Source: Ectobius pallidus (lineage: Eukaryota > Arthropoda > Insecta > Blattodea > Ectobiidae). From it: 64,000 nt of DNA. The position numbers and the translations under genes are program-made. The stretch is taken from contig CAXKWD010000006.1 in assembly GCA_964059195.1 (NCBI GenBank), positions 13,384,530 to 13,448,529 of the forward strand. Reading direction: 5' to 3'. Position 1 is the first letter of the stretch; every line of letters starts with the position of its first letter. Under the pieces are notes generated by a model. The model saw only the letters and a list, made by a program, of their open reading frames with translations. It was not told the DNA's origin and did not search any database. Shown in pieces: positions 54,014 through 64,000 of the stretch.

Positions 54014-55090
54014 ATGAGTATAACTCAAATACGCTTAATTGGATTTTAATGAAACTTGATATACGCGTTTATAATGTTCACGGGAAGAACCCTATTGATA
54101 TTGGACCAAATCGGTTGATCAGTACCGGAGTAAAACCCAATTTAGTGCCTATTTTAAAGGCGCAATAACTCAAATACGCATTATCGGATTTTCATGAAAC
54201 TCGGTCAGCGCATTTATAATGTCCATGGGCAAGATGTCTATTGATATTAGACCAAATCGGTTGGCCGGTACCGAAATAATGCCCAATTTAGTGCCTTTAT
54301 ATGGTAATATATAAAAAAAGACGCAATAACTCAAATATGCTTTATCGGATTTTAATGAAACTTGGTAAATGCATTTATAATGTCCATGGGAAGAAACCTA
54401 TTGATATTTTGCCAAATTGGCTGACCGGTATCGGAGTAATGCCCAATTTAGTGCCTATTTTATGGTATATTAGAAAAAATTTTACAAATGCAAATCGGTT
54501 ATCCTGTCAACATATTGTTTTATACTGATCATATACGTCTTTGGAATTTGCAATACAGTTAGCCATGACATATTCCTTTACATTTGAGAGGTTTATTTCG
54601 TTGATCAAGTTGAATACTAATAATTACTATTGATAAAAACCTAAATTCTGAATTATAACAACACTTTATTCTCCACTTACTTTCACTTTTAATTACACAG
54701 GACTAGTTTCAAGAGCATTTATTCGCTCCCATCATCGGCTGGTGGTCGACTGTTATTCTGGTTGGAATACTGTTTATATACAGAAGGTATATTACTAAGA
54801 AATAATTAGACCTACGTACATTAAGTGGAGTTCTTCGCCAGTGTATTTTGTGAAATGCTGACATATTTTAAGAATTTCTTATTTCAGTGTATACGAGTGT
54901 GAATTAAGGTTAAGTATGCTCTTCCACAAGCCCTGCTTAATGAATCGAATGAATGCTTAATGAATGAGCTTAACTCAGAGATAGATTACAAAAATAATGT
55001 ATTTTGTTCATATCATAATTGCAATTAACTTATCACTGATTAAATAAAAGCATTCTGGCACTTTGTTATATCAGTTTACCTGATTTTATT
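54014..55090 (+). mobile_element. HINE/DINE-1-like element, copy 4 (5' end lost, with insertion)
   Basis: Three core units starting near 54017, 54165 and 54323 with CCATGGG and GGTACCG words; 3' end CTGGCACTTTGTTATATCAG and the hairpin before GATTTTATT. The tRNA-like module of the other copies is absent. About 400 bp of unrelated sequence (roughly 54585-54990), which includes GACTAGTTTCAAGAGCATTT, sits in its place. Confidence 0.7.
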
Positions 55091-57217
55091 TTGAATGGTG
55101 AACATTTTCAATAGAACTCTATCCGTCTATAATTCCATTTTATGGGCAGGCTGTAAAAACAGGTGTAAGCCCATTAAGGGTAAAGAAAAAGGTGTTAGCA
55201 CATTATAGCGATTATTGAGGATATCACCAGATATCACTTCCCTTTAGTTCAAATAAATAATTATCCATTTCCTTCATTTGAACCGCTACAGATACTACTA
55301 TTCCTACTACCACTATTATCATGTATCTAGTATATCACTTAAGTGCAAAATAGCATAAATACCTATTTCAGCTTTGAGAATTTGGTCCATATACTAGATA
55401 CTTTTCAACCAAGCACAAACGTAAGCCAAACACAATATTTAGTTCCACTCAAAACATTTACTACGGTTTCATGAAGAATTCAAATCTATCTGAATATGCT
55501 TATCATATTGAAATTGTCGTGAAAACAGGAATTCAAATCAAATTGAGTCTCAAGGTCAAGATGGATCAGATCAGACTGAGATCGTATTGAACACCATGAA
55601 AACACTACTGCATTCATTTCAATCTCAATACACTAAACCAGGTGCTTCATTGGTCCTCAATGTTCTTGCGGTGTTCGCGTGTATGGCAAGAAGGGAATCA
55701 TTATCGTGAAATGTGAGGCTAGCGCATTCTGTGGATGTTTTCAGAAATGTTTTCAATACCGTATCAAAAATTTTGCACGTAAATGGGATCATTACTTACC
55801 AAGTTCATTCTTCTCCACGCATTAAACGTCTGCAGCTCCGTATCATAGCAACATTAGTTCAATATTAGTTCGTTATTTGCCTTTTCTATAACATTAAGAC
55901 AGACAAGTAATGCTGAAGAAATTCCCGACTTATTCCCTGATTTTCATTGATCATTTCAGAAATTCCTGACCAAAATATGAAGCACTTTGTAATAACTGTG
56001 TAAGAAAAATTATAGGATTATACATACTTTAAATAAGAAAAACTTTTAGTAACAAAAGTAATTGCAAACAATAATTACTTACGCTGTAACAGATACAAAA
56101 GTTAGGAACAGTAAAATAAATTAAATATACCTTCATATAGGCATATTATTGTCTAGAAGTCTTTTTGAAACCACTTCGCAATTTTTCGAAATTTCCCGAA
56201 TATTTTAACAAATTCATTTTTTTTTTTTTTTTTCGGATTTTTCCCGACCATACAAAATTCCCGGCCTTTTCCCAGATTTTCCCGATCAGTGGACACCCTG
56301 GACAGATATAAATTTCTTTATGAATAGATCAGGATTTAGTATTTTCAGCAAATGTTTCTGCTATGTTCATCTGTTTTCATAAGTGATTTATTTTAAAAAG
56401 ATTTTGCCAACCAAAAGAGTCTGAATCCGCTACATATGAGATTACCAAAAAGTTTATTATTATTCTAAGCACAAGCGAACTGAATTTACTTTCCTTTTAC
56501 AATTCAAAATAACATATAACACTGTACAATGTTCGACCGTCATAAGAACCTAACAGGCTCACTAGCACTGGTTTTGTTAACTTTGTGCTTGCCTGTTAGG
56601 GTCTATATAATGATCTTATATCATAAATAAGTATTACAGCTCTAAATAACAAGGATAATTATGTGGTTCTTTTTTACTTCTTATGTATTTCTAGAGATCT
56701 GTGACATTCATGTTATTCCTACAATAGCATGAATCATTCTCATTTTGAAAAATGTTTCCAAACATTGGCTCCTGTCATAACCTCAAAAAATGCACTTTTG
56801 AATTGAAAAATAATGAGAATTCATACAATAACGCAAAAAGGTAACATAATCCCAGTTTTTAAATTAATTTCAGCAAAAATAGTTTTATTTGGATGAAATT
56901 CATTGTTAAGGGATATTTTAAAGTAGGCCTATTCCCTTGTGATTTTGTCAAAATAAATGCATCGGCCATACATAGAAGGTTTTTCCTCCATGGTTCAATT
57001 TATTACTCTAAACATAACTTCTCACTGCAGCAGCCAAGAATCAGAACTACAGGATCAACCAAGTGGCATACAAATTAATACCATATTCTGCTCCATACAT
57101 TCTAAATTCTATGGCGTCTCAAACTTTTTTAATGTGAAAAATAAATTCAATTCAATTCAATTTTAAGAAATGTTTAATTCCTAAATCCTTGCAGGTATCA
57201 AAATCATTCACTGTGAA
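55091..57217. other. No recognised gene; one hairpin
   Basis: Non-coding. 56549-56600 folds on paper: CCTAACAGGC pairs with GCCTGTTAGG and AGCAC with GTGCT around a ~16-base loop. Confidence 0.45.
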
Positions 57218-57400
57218 CTTACGGGAGATTCAAAATGAATCAGTATTCCCTGCAGTAAGAGAAAATACAAGCTGTGGGAAGTTTGAATCAAGTTGAGAAT
57301 AATATCTTACTTACGGGAGATTCAAAATGAATTGGTATTTCCTACAGTAAAAGAAAATACAAGCTGTGGGAAGTCTGAATCAAGTTCAGAATAAAATCAG
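57218..57400 (+). repeat. 92-bp tandem duplication
   Basis: Two units starting CTTACGGGAGATTCAAAATG at 57218 and 57310, about 90% alike by eye; both contain AGAAAATACAAGCTGTGGGA. Confidence 0.9.
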
Positions 57401-58213
57401 CTGGTTTTGAGTACCAGTAGTTCATAATAATAATACTGAGTGGAAAAACTTGCATAGATGGATCATATTATTTAAAAAACCGCCAAATTACTAATGAGAC
57501 TCAAATACTGAAATCTGTTAATGAATTTTCCTTAAAAATAAAACCATTCTCACAGATCTCTAGGTTTTTCTAAAGTTATGTGTTATTTTTGTGAAAGTTA
57601 AGTGGTCAAATTAGTGTTTTCTTTTCATTGCAAGACCCTCATACTTTGCTACAGTTCTAACTCTTTCTGTACTATCCTACTGTCCGCCAACAGAGAGTAA
57701 GACCGTGGCAGGAATGTGTGGACTCGTAACTGTGTGAGAATGACAGATGATGTGTACAACAACAACAAAAAAAACATGCTACAGAATAATCATTCAAAAA
57801 ACATGCGTCCCGCTGCGTGTGGAACTTTCAGTGTGACATCAGATGTTGACCAGATGTTTTTGAATGAGCTGTAAACTGAATCCGGTGAGCTGAGCTGTCC
57901 CGTGTACCATAAATAGACTAGGTGTTACAGACCCCTGTAAAAACAGGAATTCCCCCCCCCCCATGCCTCATTCCCTGGGGACTTTCTTTGCTGTGGTGGA
58001 CAGTAATCAAATCCACAAAATTCAAGTTTCAAGGTAAAATATTAACTCTTCTCCACAAAGAGTTTGCACTACAATCCCATAAATTCAAATAAAATTATAA
58101 TTACAGAACTGCATTACAACACCAAAATGAGTAGGCCTACAATAAGCCGGTACTGGTATGTAATATTTTGGTAGTGAGTGCATTATTCCTGCTTATCACA
58201 ATATAATGAAACA
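57401..58213. other. No recognised gene
   Basis: AT-rich with a C9-10 run near 57953. No conserved frame seen. Confidence 0.5.
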
Positions 58214-58938
58214 GGGCCCTGTTTTATAGAATTTTTACACTCATATTATTAGCAAATACATAATAATATTAGTTATTATTAGTCTTCTGTTTCATCAGAA
58301 TATTTTCTAATAATATTAGTTATGACTTCATGGCTCTACATTATTAGTAAATATTGCTAATATTATTAGTAAACTATTTCTTAGACTGCAGAACTAATAA
58401 AATTTACTGATAATATTACGTGTTTTCAACTTAAGTGTTTTTGGACCTATAACATATTCTCAAACCCATGTATTTCATTTTTTGTGATCATAAATTTGTG
58501 GAAATTGAATCAGTCTGATTTAAATATTAATTTAGAAAAAGATTATATTCACTATCAGAGGAATTTTTGTCATAACAAGTTTTTAGCATTTGAGGTTAGC
58601 TTTTAGTACATAAGCCTACTGCTATCTTGAATAAGTGCCTGGCAGATTTATTCATTTCTTAGAGCTAGTTATATTTGTTACATTTATGAAGATATATGTA
58701 GGCCGTGCTGCTTTGAAATAGTACTAACAAAAAGACTAAGAACAGAAAAAACATAAACAACAATCCATACATAACCTCCAAATCAATCAGCTGACTAATG
58801 AACTAATAATATTAGTGAAGAGAATTCATGAGTGGTGTTCATATCTCTATGAAACAAAATTTTGATAATTAATGAATAATATTATGAGTTCTAATATTAT
58901 TAACTAATATTATTAGCAAGTTCTATGAAACAGGGCCC
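58214..58938. mobile_element. MITE with GGGCCCTGTTT ends
   Basis: GGGCCCTGTTTTATAGAA at the left is matched by TTCTATGAAACAGGGCCC at the right. The interior near both ends is reiterated AATATTATTAGT words. Ends relate it to 48918-49760, though the inner repeat word differs. Confidence 0.8.
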
Positions 58939-60189
58939 AGAAGTTAAAATCTAGGATACCACAGTGCAATGTTAACAGCTAACTCATTAGAGCACTTTGG
59001 TAGATTTGTGATTTCTTCACAGATAATTCAACACAGATATCTTGGTACTGCCAATCAATAATGTATCATGTGATGGACTATAGGCAGGACAACTCCTACA
59101 GAAGATTCATTTCCTTACATTCCAACTATTAACGACAGTAGCATGGCAGTGATTGGCCATACATATCAGGGAATAACAATTAACAAGACTTTGTTCACCT
59201 AATATGACATGGAAAAGAAGCATCCATTCATACAAAGCACGTATGTATGAAGGCCAAAAGCCAGTAAATTCAACTTAATAAGGTCCCTGGTTTGAATCAG
59301 GATCAGCAATGCATGAAGCTGAACCATACAGCAAATTCTACTCCATATCTGATAACAACTGATGATTATCTATTTTGAATATGGAAATGTCCATACCAAT
59401 AACAAGGAGCACTTTAAAAATGGGCACACATTCAAAGTTTTCTTCTTTCCATGGTACAACTCTTCATCTGAAACAAACAACCATTACAGAAATGCTGGCA
59501 TAATAATCAAAAGAATCCAAAATTGATGGTACAACACAAAAAGCAAGCAGCACAGTGGCGGCTTGTACCTAAAATTAGTGGGGGTGCTGAAACAGAATTT
59601 TTCTTTAAATTGTGTAAAAGGAAACAAACATATATAAAAAAAATTCATTCAGAAACTTGATAAATTCCTAAAAGATCAAAATCAAGTATTTTTTTTACTT
59701 ATTGTAACCTAATTGTTACAGTTCAAGCCTCATTTATTCGTTTAAGAATTAAAATCCATTCTTCTAGTTTTAATTTGCGCAAAAGATCAATAATTTTCTC
59801 CTTAATCTACCATGGTTCAAGTTTTCTGTTAAATATAAGCAAAGAAATTATACTACTACTACCTGTAGTACTTATTACTAGTAGTAATTACTTAATTTCT
59901 ATTCACTCCACCCGATGTCAGAAACTCCATGGAGTCTATTGACAGCAATAAACTTATTTTTATCTTAGATCACGCTTGGTGTTAAGTTTTGAGTGTCAAA
60001 ATAATACACAAACTTTAACCCATGTTTTGCTTACTGGTAATAGAATAGGCCAACGATAAACGTAATGAAGTTAGGAATATATTATTATGTGGGTGATCAA
60101 TGTTACTGCAGAACTACAGAACAGATTTGCACTCGAATATAATGAATCACAGAATCTAATACGCACCCCAAATGCTACAAATGGACAAA
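58939..60189. other. No recognised gene
   Basis: Contains CAGTGGCGGCTTGTACC at about 59562, a possible hAT end without a partner. Confidence 0.4.
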
Positions 60190-61134
60190 AAAGGTGCGCA
60201 TTATATTCAAGTAACTAGCATGTTCTTATTAGATTTCGTTGGACATCGTGCAAATATAGACAGACAGACAGGTGCCTGCAGCTTCGTCCACGATAATTAA
60301 TTCAGAAATGAAAAACTAAGAGCAACATAATTAAAACATTATATTTATTAACACATAAGTGCAAATCATTCACAAACTAAATGATTAATAAATATAATGA
60401 AACAGCTAAAAATCCGGCTATGAAATGCATTCCACGATTAAAAGGCGCCACCTGGGAAAACAATGACAGATATGATCTCAGTATGAAAGTGATATTGAAT
60501 TTCGATATACAGTAGAGTCCTGCTATTCTGAACCCCGCTATTCCAAAAATCTGCCTATTCCAAACAGAATTCAGAAAAAATATCAATTTTTTAAACTTAA
60601 AAACAGGTGAAATTAAAAAGACGTTCGTGATAAAACGTACATTTATTGTTATACAAAGGAATTAAATAGAGACATACATAGAGCCTAAGCTTGATGAAAA
60701 ATGCCCGAAACCAAATGGGATTGAAAGCTGGTTACTTACAGCAAGCACATGTCGGCTCCATTTATACAATTCCCCGCACTTAATTTACGCCTTAACAAGT
60801 CAATACGTTGAAATTATTCATGAAATCCGCCTATTCCGAATTCCCGCTAAACCGAACGGTGTTCGGTCCCAATTAGTTCGGAATAGCGGGACTTTACTGT
60901 ATATTGATGTATCGATATATCTATATATCGATGTATTGATATCATGCAATATTTTCAATAATGATGCTTCGATAAAATAAAAAAATCACGTTTTCTACCA
61001 GTTTTTCACTCATAGCTCATGAACAAAAGCAAAAATAAAAAAATTGGCTTCGAGGCGCATTTGGCCACCCTTCAGTCCATCTATGTTTAAAATTTAAAAT
61101 TTCTGCGTTCAGTAGATTTCGCTGGGCATCGCGT

Positions 61135-61165
<31 letters not shown>

Positions 61166-61184
61166 CTTCCTCTTATTATATAGA
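60190..61184 (-). mobile_element. Helitron copy, 3' end fused to another copy's 5' part
   Basis: The 5' end TCTATATAATAAGAGG (minus, 61184) is followed by (GTCT)n and GCGATGCCCAGCGAAATC. The 3' hairpin region is at about 60265-60290. There the expected CTAG is missing and a second GACAGACAGACAG / GTCCAACGAAATC-type 5' segment (60225-60262) follows, so two copies are joined imperfectly. It is interrupted by the pogo-like MITE. Confidence 0.6.
60510..60899. mobile_element. pogo/Tigger-like MITE
   Basis: CAGTAGAGTCCTGCTATTCT at the left, AGAATAGCGGGACTTTACTG-like inverse at the right (GGAATAGCGGGACTTTACTG), with TA at 60508-60509 and 60900-60901. Length 390 bp. This end type and TA target are those of pogo-group Tc1/mariner elements. 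Confidence 0.8.
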
Positions 61185-61212
61185 ATACTAGCGTGTGCCC
61201 GCGGCTTCGCCC

Positions 61213-62112
61213 GCGATAATTATTTCAAAAATTAAAAAGTAAGAGCATAATAGTTAAATCATTATATTTATTAACACGTAAATCACGTGAACTACATACC
61301 ACGATTAGATAGTGTCGCCTGGTAAAAGCGACCTCAATTTCGAGTTCCTTGGCCAAGAAAACTGTAGGCCTATAGTGAGTTTCGTCCAAATCGAACAATG
61401 TTTGACCATGTTTAGGCCTATATTGATTATCCCTCTTCCATGTAGGTTGAAAATTTCATATGTCTACGGGCCTTGACATTCTAAACAAATGAATCGTCCA
61501 GAATGAACTTACAAAATCAAGTGGTCGCCCGCGATAATTATTTCAAAAATTAAAAATTAAGAGCATAATAGTTAAATCATTATAATTATTAACTCCTAAA
61601 TCACGTGAATTACATACCACGATTAGATAGCGTCGCCTAGTAAAAGCGACCTCAGATTCGAGGTCCTTGGCCCAGAAAACCCCTGTATAGTGAGTTTCGT
61701 CCAAATCGAACAATGTTTGACCATATTTAGGCCTATATTGATTATCCCTCTTCCATGTAGGTTGAAAATTTCATATGTCTACGGGCCTTGACATTCTAAA
61801 CAAATGAATCGTCCAAAATGGACTTACAAAATCAAGTGGTCGCCCGCGATAATTATTTCCAAAATTAAAAATTAAGAGCATAATAGTTAAGTCATTATAT
61901 GTATTATCTCCTAAATCACGTGGACTACATACCACGATTAGATAGCATCGCCTGGTAAAAGAGATCTCAGATTCGAGTTCCTTGGCCCAGGAAACCCCTG
62001 TATAGTGAGTTTCGTCCAAATCGAACAATTTTTTACCATATTTAGGCCTAAATTGATTATCCCTCTTCCATCTATGTTGAAAATTTCAGTTATCTGCGTG
62101 CCTTGACATTAT
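61213..62112 (-). repeat. Three tandem ~317-bp units in the Helitron
   Basis: Units begin CGCGATAATTATTTC near 61213, 61531 and 61846. Each holds CCACGATTAGATAG, TGAGTTTCGTCCAAATCGAA and, near its end, CATTCTAAACAAATGAATCG. The third unit is broken after that target by the hAT MITE. Confidence 0.9.
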
Positions 62113-62119
62113 AAACAAA

Positions 62120-63167
62120 CAGGGTTGATAAAAAAACATGTTTTTTTTTAAAAGAACAAAAAAACGTTATTTTTTGTTTAAAACATGTTTTTTTTGTTTA
62201 AAACGTTTTATATGTGAACAACAATGTTGGTTGTTTTAAACGTGTTTTTTTTAACGTTTTTTATGTTTACAACAATGTTGTTTGTTTAAAAAAAAGTTTA
62301 AATTGTTCATTTTGTTTAAATCAACCATTTTAATGTATAGGGCCTATTATATATATATACAGTTGAAATGTTTAAAACATTTTAAACAATTTGTTTTAAA
62401 CATTTTTTAGCATATGTTTATAACACTTTTTAATTGGGTGTTAAATTTAATTATGCAGACAATTTACATTTTGTCAATCCAATGACACCCTGTGCTAAGA
62501 TGTTCAAGATTTACGAGTCGTAGACTTAATAGTATTTGAAAATACATTTTGTACCAGTATTATTTGTTTATGATTTAATAGTTCATGATTAATAAAAAAA
62601 TAATACAAACTACTGTTTAATTACTGCTCAACTGATGATTGACTTTCACCATGTTTTACGTGGTCTTAGCCGCCTTACATTATCAAACTTACAAGGGATA
62701 TCCTACTACAGTGTTGCCAAATTGACACATTCAATATTTAATATTAATAATCTCTTTCTTTAAAAAGGAAGACCACAAAATAGATGGTAGGATGAAGTCA
62801 GAAAAAATTGAAATCAATTACTCAAAATCAGAAACTGGAAGCTGGCGACAGAGGATAGAGAAGTCTGGAGGAAAAGGATACATAAGACATCACCTCACAT
62901 GATTTTCTGGTATTCTGGCCCTAGTTTTTTGTTTGTTTTCTGTTTACAACACTAACAGGGTGTCACTGACTTGACAAAATGTAAATTGTCTTCATAATTA
63001 AATATAACACACAATTAAAAAATGATTTAAACATATGCTTAAAAAAACATGTTTAAAACAGATTGTTTAAAACGTTTTAAACAAACTTTTAAAAAAACAC
63101 AAGCCCTTGTTTTAAACATGTTTTAAACACTTGTTTTAAACGTTTTGTTTTAAACATTTCAACCCTG
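62120..63167. mobile_element. hAT MITE (CAGGGTTGA ends) with LINE tail inside
   Basis: Inverted ends CAGGGTTGATAAAA and TTTCAACCCTG; perfect 8-bp duplication TAAACAAA at 62112-62119 and 63168-63175. The arms (to about 62492, and from 62956) are long inverted repeats rich in TTTAAAACATGTTT words, sharing the inner block GACAATTTACATTTTGTCAA. The non-inverted middle (62493-62955) contains a LINE fragment. No transposase. Confidence 0.9.
62770..62908 (+). pseudogene. LINE tail inside the hAT MITE
   Basis: One frame reads KGRPQNRW, stop, DEVRKN, then RNWKLATEDREVWRKRI, matching the GRPxxRWxDxV...NW...AxDREEWRK end of insect LINE proteins. Two in-frame stops. About 45 codons. Confidence 0.65.
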
Positions 63168-63471
63168 TAAACAAATGAATCGACCTGCATGGGTTTTATG
63201 ACAAAAATAGCCAAAGCCAACTGTAATTGATTTGACATTGAAATGCATTACCTGAAAACCGATGCTTCGAAAACGCAAAAATACATAAATCCTGCCCGTT
63301 TTTCACTCATAACTCACAAACGAAAGCGAAAATTAAAATTCCGGCTTCGAGGTGCATTTTCCGACCCCATTGTCCACCTATGTTTAAAATTTCAGTTTTC
63401 TGCGTTCAGTAGATTTCGCTGGGCATCGCGGACGGACGGACAGACAGACAGAAGGAAGACAGACACTTTCT

Positions 63472-63477
63472 TTTATT
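63472..63477 (-). promoter_or_regulatory. Candidate poly(A) signal AATAAA
   Basis: AATAAA on the minus strand, inside the Helitron 5' end, about 170 bases downstream of the MAGUK stop codon. I saw no AATAAA between the stop and this point. Confidence 0.35.
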
Positions 63478-63600
63478 AATATAGATATGGTAATGATGGA
63501 TTTTTTGTTGGATTAATCACACATTCATTTATCTGTGCCACTTTACCCAGTGGTTAGTCTGGATTGCAGTACAAAGATTTTCATAGCTAATGTGTAAGAC

Positions 63601-63608
63601 TACTTACC
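63601..63608 (-). other. Possible splice donor in the MAGUK 3' UTR
   Basis: The minus strand reads CATTG|GTAAGTAG, with GT at 63606-63607, about 38 bases after the stop. A donor this close to the stop would not normally trigger nonsense-mediated decay. Use is unproven. Confidence 0.35.
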
Positions 63609-63645
63609 AATGACAAACAGGTGGCTGAAAACTCTCAGAATGTTG

Positions 63646-63822
63646 TCACTGTACCCAAGATGCAGGAACCCACAGAGGTTCAGTTTCTACCCTATTTACA
63701 GCTCGAACAAGTTGCTCAAATGCTTTAGATAAATCTGCATTCTCTATAACTTCATCAAATAAGTGATCATATAGGAACTCTATACGTTCACTACTATGTA
63801 ACATTTCTTTAAATTCTTCATC
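63646..63822 (-). CDS. Last coding exon of a MAGUK (MPP/p55-type) gene
   Basis: On the minus strand the sequence TTTTTTTCAG|GATGAAGAA gives a good splice acceptor at 63822. It is followed by 58 codons and TGA (63646-63648). The peptide reads EEFKEMLHSSERIE, LYDHLFDEVIENADLSKAF and VNRVETEPLWVPASWVQ. The order (helix, YxHLFDxVIxNxDL, then a second helix and WVPASW at the C-terminus) is the end of the guanylate-kinase-like domain of MAGUK scaffolds, which organise membrane junctions and synapses and lack kinase activity. Which member (MPP3/7-Metro, MPP5-Stardust, Varicose) cannot be settled from 58 residues. PDZ, SH3 and most of the GUK domain must lie beyond 64000. This is the only frame here that looks under host selection. 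Confidence 0.85.
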   Translation of the reverse strand, partial: DEEFKEMLHSSERIEFLYDHLFDEVIENADLSKAFEQLVRAVNRVETEPLWVPASWVQ

Positions 63823-64000
63823 CTGAAAAAAATATTAACATAGTAAATAACAATTAAAATGCAGAGGCTTTCGTGGCCAGTGTCATGATCGAAGCAAACT
63901 TCTGGACTATTAGGCCATGGTTTCTAAAACCTGTTATTTTTCTAATGTTAGAATTAATACAGAAAAAACAATAATATGTAGTCAAGAAGTGTCAAAATAA
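63823..64000 (-). other. Intron of the MAGUK gene (runs off the edge)
   Basis: Upstream of the acceptor on the minus strand; polypyrimidine run CTTTTTTTCAG-like, otherwise AT-rich with no coding sequence seen. Confidence 0.5.

Larger units (their letters stand above)
61188..63485 (-). mobile_element. Non-autonomous Helitron with internal tandem units
   Basis: On the minus strand it starts A|TCTATATTAATAAAAG (63485), has a GTCT/GTCC microsatellite, and ends with hairpin GCGGGCGAAGCCGC, then CTAG|T (61188-61191). About 1 kb of its length is an inserted hAT MITE. Same family as 12064-12712. No Rep/helicase. Confidence 0.8.

Noticed and set aside
61213..62112. CRISPR-like array
   Set aside because: Units are ~317 bp and contiguous without unique spacers, inside a Helitron in eukaryotic DNA.
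63243..63479. 78-codon plus-strand ORF at the Helitron 5' end
   Set aside because: It reads antisense through the Helitron and its GTCY microsatellite (TDGQTDR).

Overview
The window is AT-rich eukaryotic DNA with no bacterial features. It looks like a repeat-dense accessory stretch of an arthropod genome. An insect with a large genome is my inference, possibly Blattodea (cockroach or termite), from the transposon mix: Ty3/gypsy, an R1/LOA-group LINE with RNase H, several hAT MITE families, DINE-1/HINE-like elements, Helitrons, a mariner and a tRNA-headed SINE. Almost everything that can be recognised is mobile DNA. The one convincing host coding sequence is the last coding exon of a membrane-associated guanylate kinase (MAGUK) gene at 63646-63822 on the minus strand; the rest of that gene lies beyond the right edge.

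Left part (1-14 kb): a decayed hAT transposase (4-1786), LINE tails, a HINE-like element with a tandem core (3116-4299), and two nearly identical 1,262-bp hAT-type MITEs in opposite orientation (4872-6133 and 7780-9041). Each MITE has a perfect 8-bp target duplication and each carries the same LINE 3' tail. Between them lie a SINE with target duplications (6232-6680) and a LINE tail ending in an (AAGT)n array. Next come a third hAT MITE (10283-11680) with a HINE nested inside it, a short Helitron with A|TC...CTAG|T ends (12064-12712) and an AT-rich repeat (13700-14089).

Middle (14.8-32.9 kb): two nested Ty3/gypsy-type LTR elements, both on the minus strand. The outer one (element A, LTRs 14848-16169 and 31548-32870) has gag and an aspartic protease but no recognisable reverse transcriptase or integrase. 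Its gag and pro frames overlap at a classic TTTAAAC slippery heptamer. The inner one (element B, 20175-30946) is a near-complete gag-pol element that landed inside the gag of A with a CCGG target duplication. Its LTRs are nearly identical, and it has one frame break in gag and one in pol. Its leader holds two tandem repeat arrays.

Right part (33-64 kb): another HINE copy, a decayed FAM200/ZBED-like hAT remnant, a second copy of the AT-rich repeat, a 5'-truncated LINE with an intact 1,233-codon ORF2 and a poly(A) tail (39539-43950), and a palindromic mariner derivative (47193-47786). Several MITEs follow, then second copies of two families seen on the left (50939-52088 and 53029-53724) and a fourth HINE. 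At the far right, minus-strand Helitrons (60190-63485) hold a pogo-like MITE and a hAT MITE with a perfect 8-bp duplication. The Helitrons abut the 3' end of the MAGUK gene.

The recurring theme is nesting and hitchhiking. LINE tails are carried inside two different hAT MITE families, a tRNA-like module sits inside the HINE family, and several insertions can be dated by empty sites present elsewhere in the same window. I found no operon-like or defence-like system. Boundaries come from reading by eye; no alignment or database search was run.
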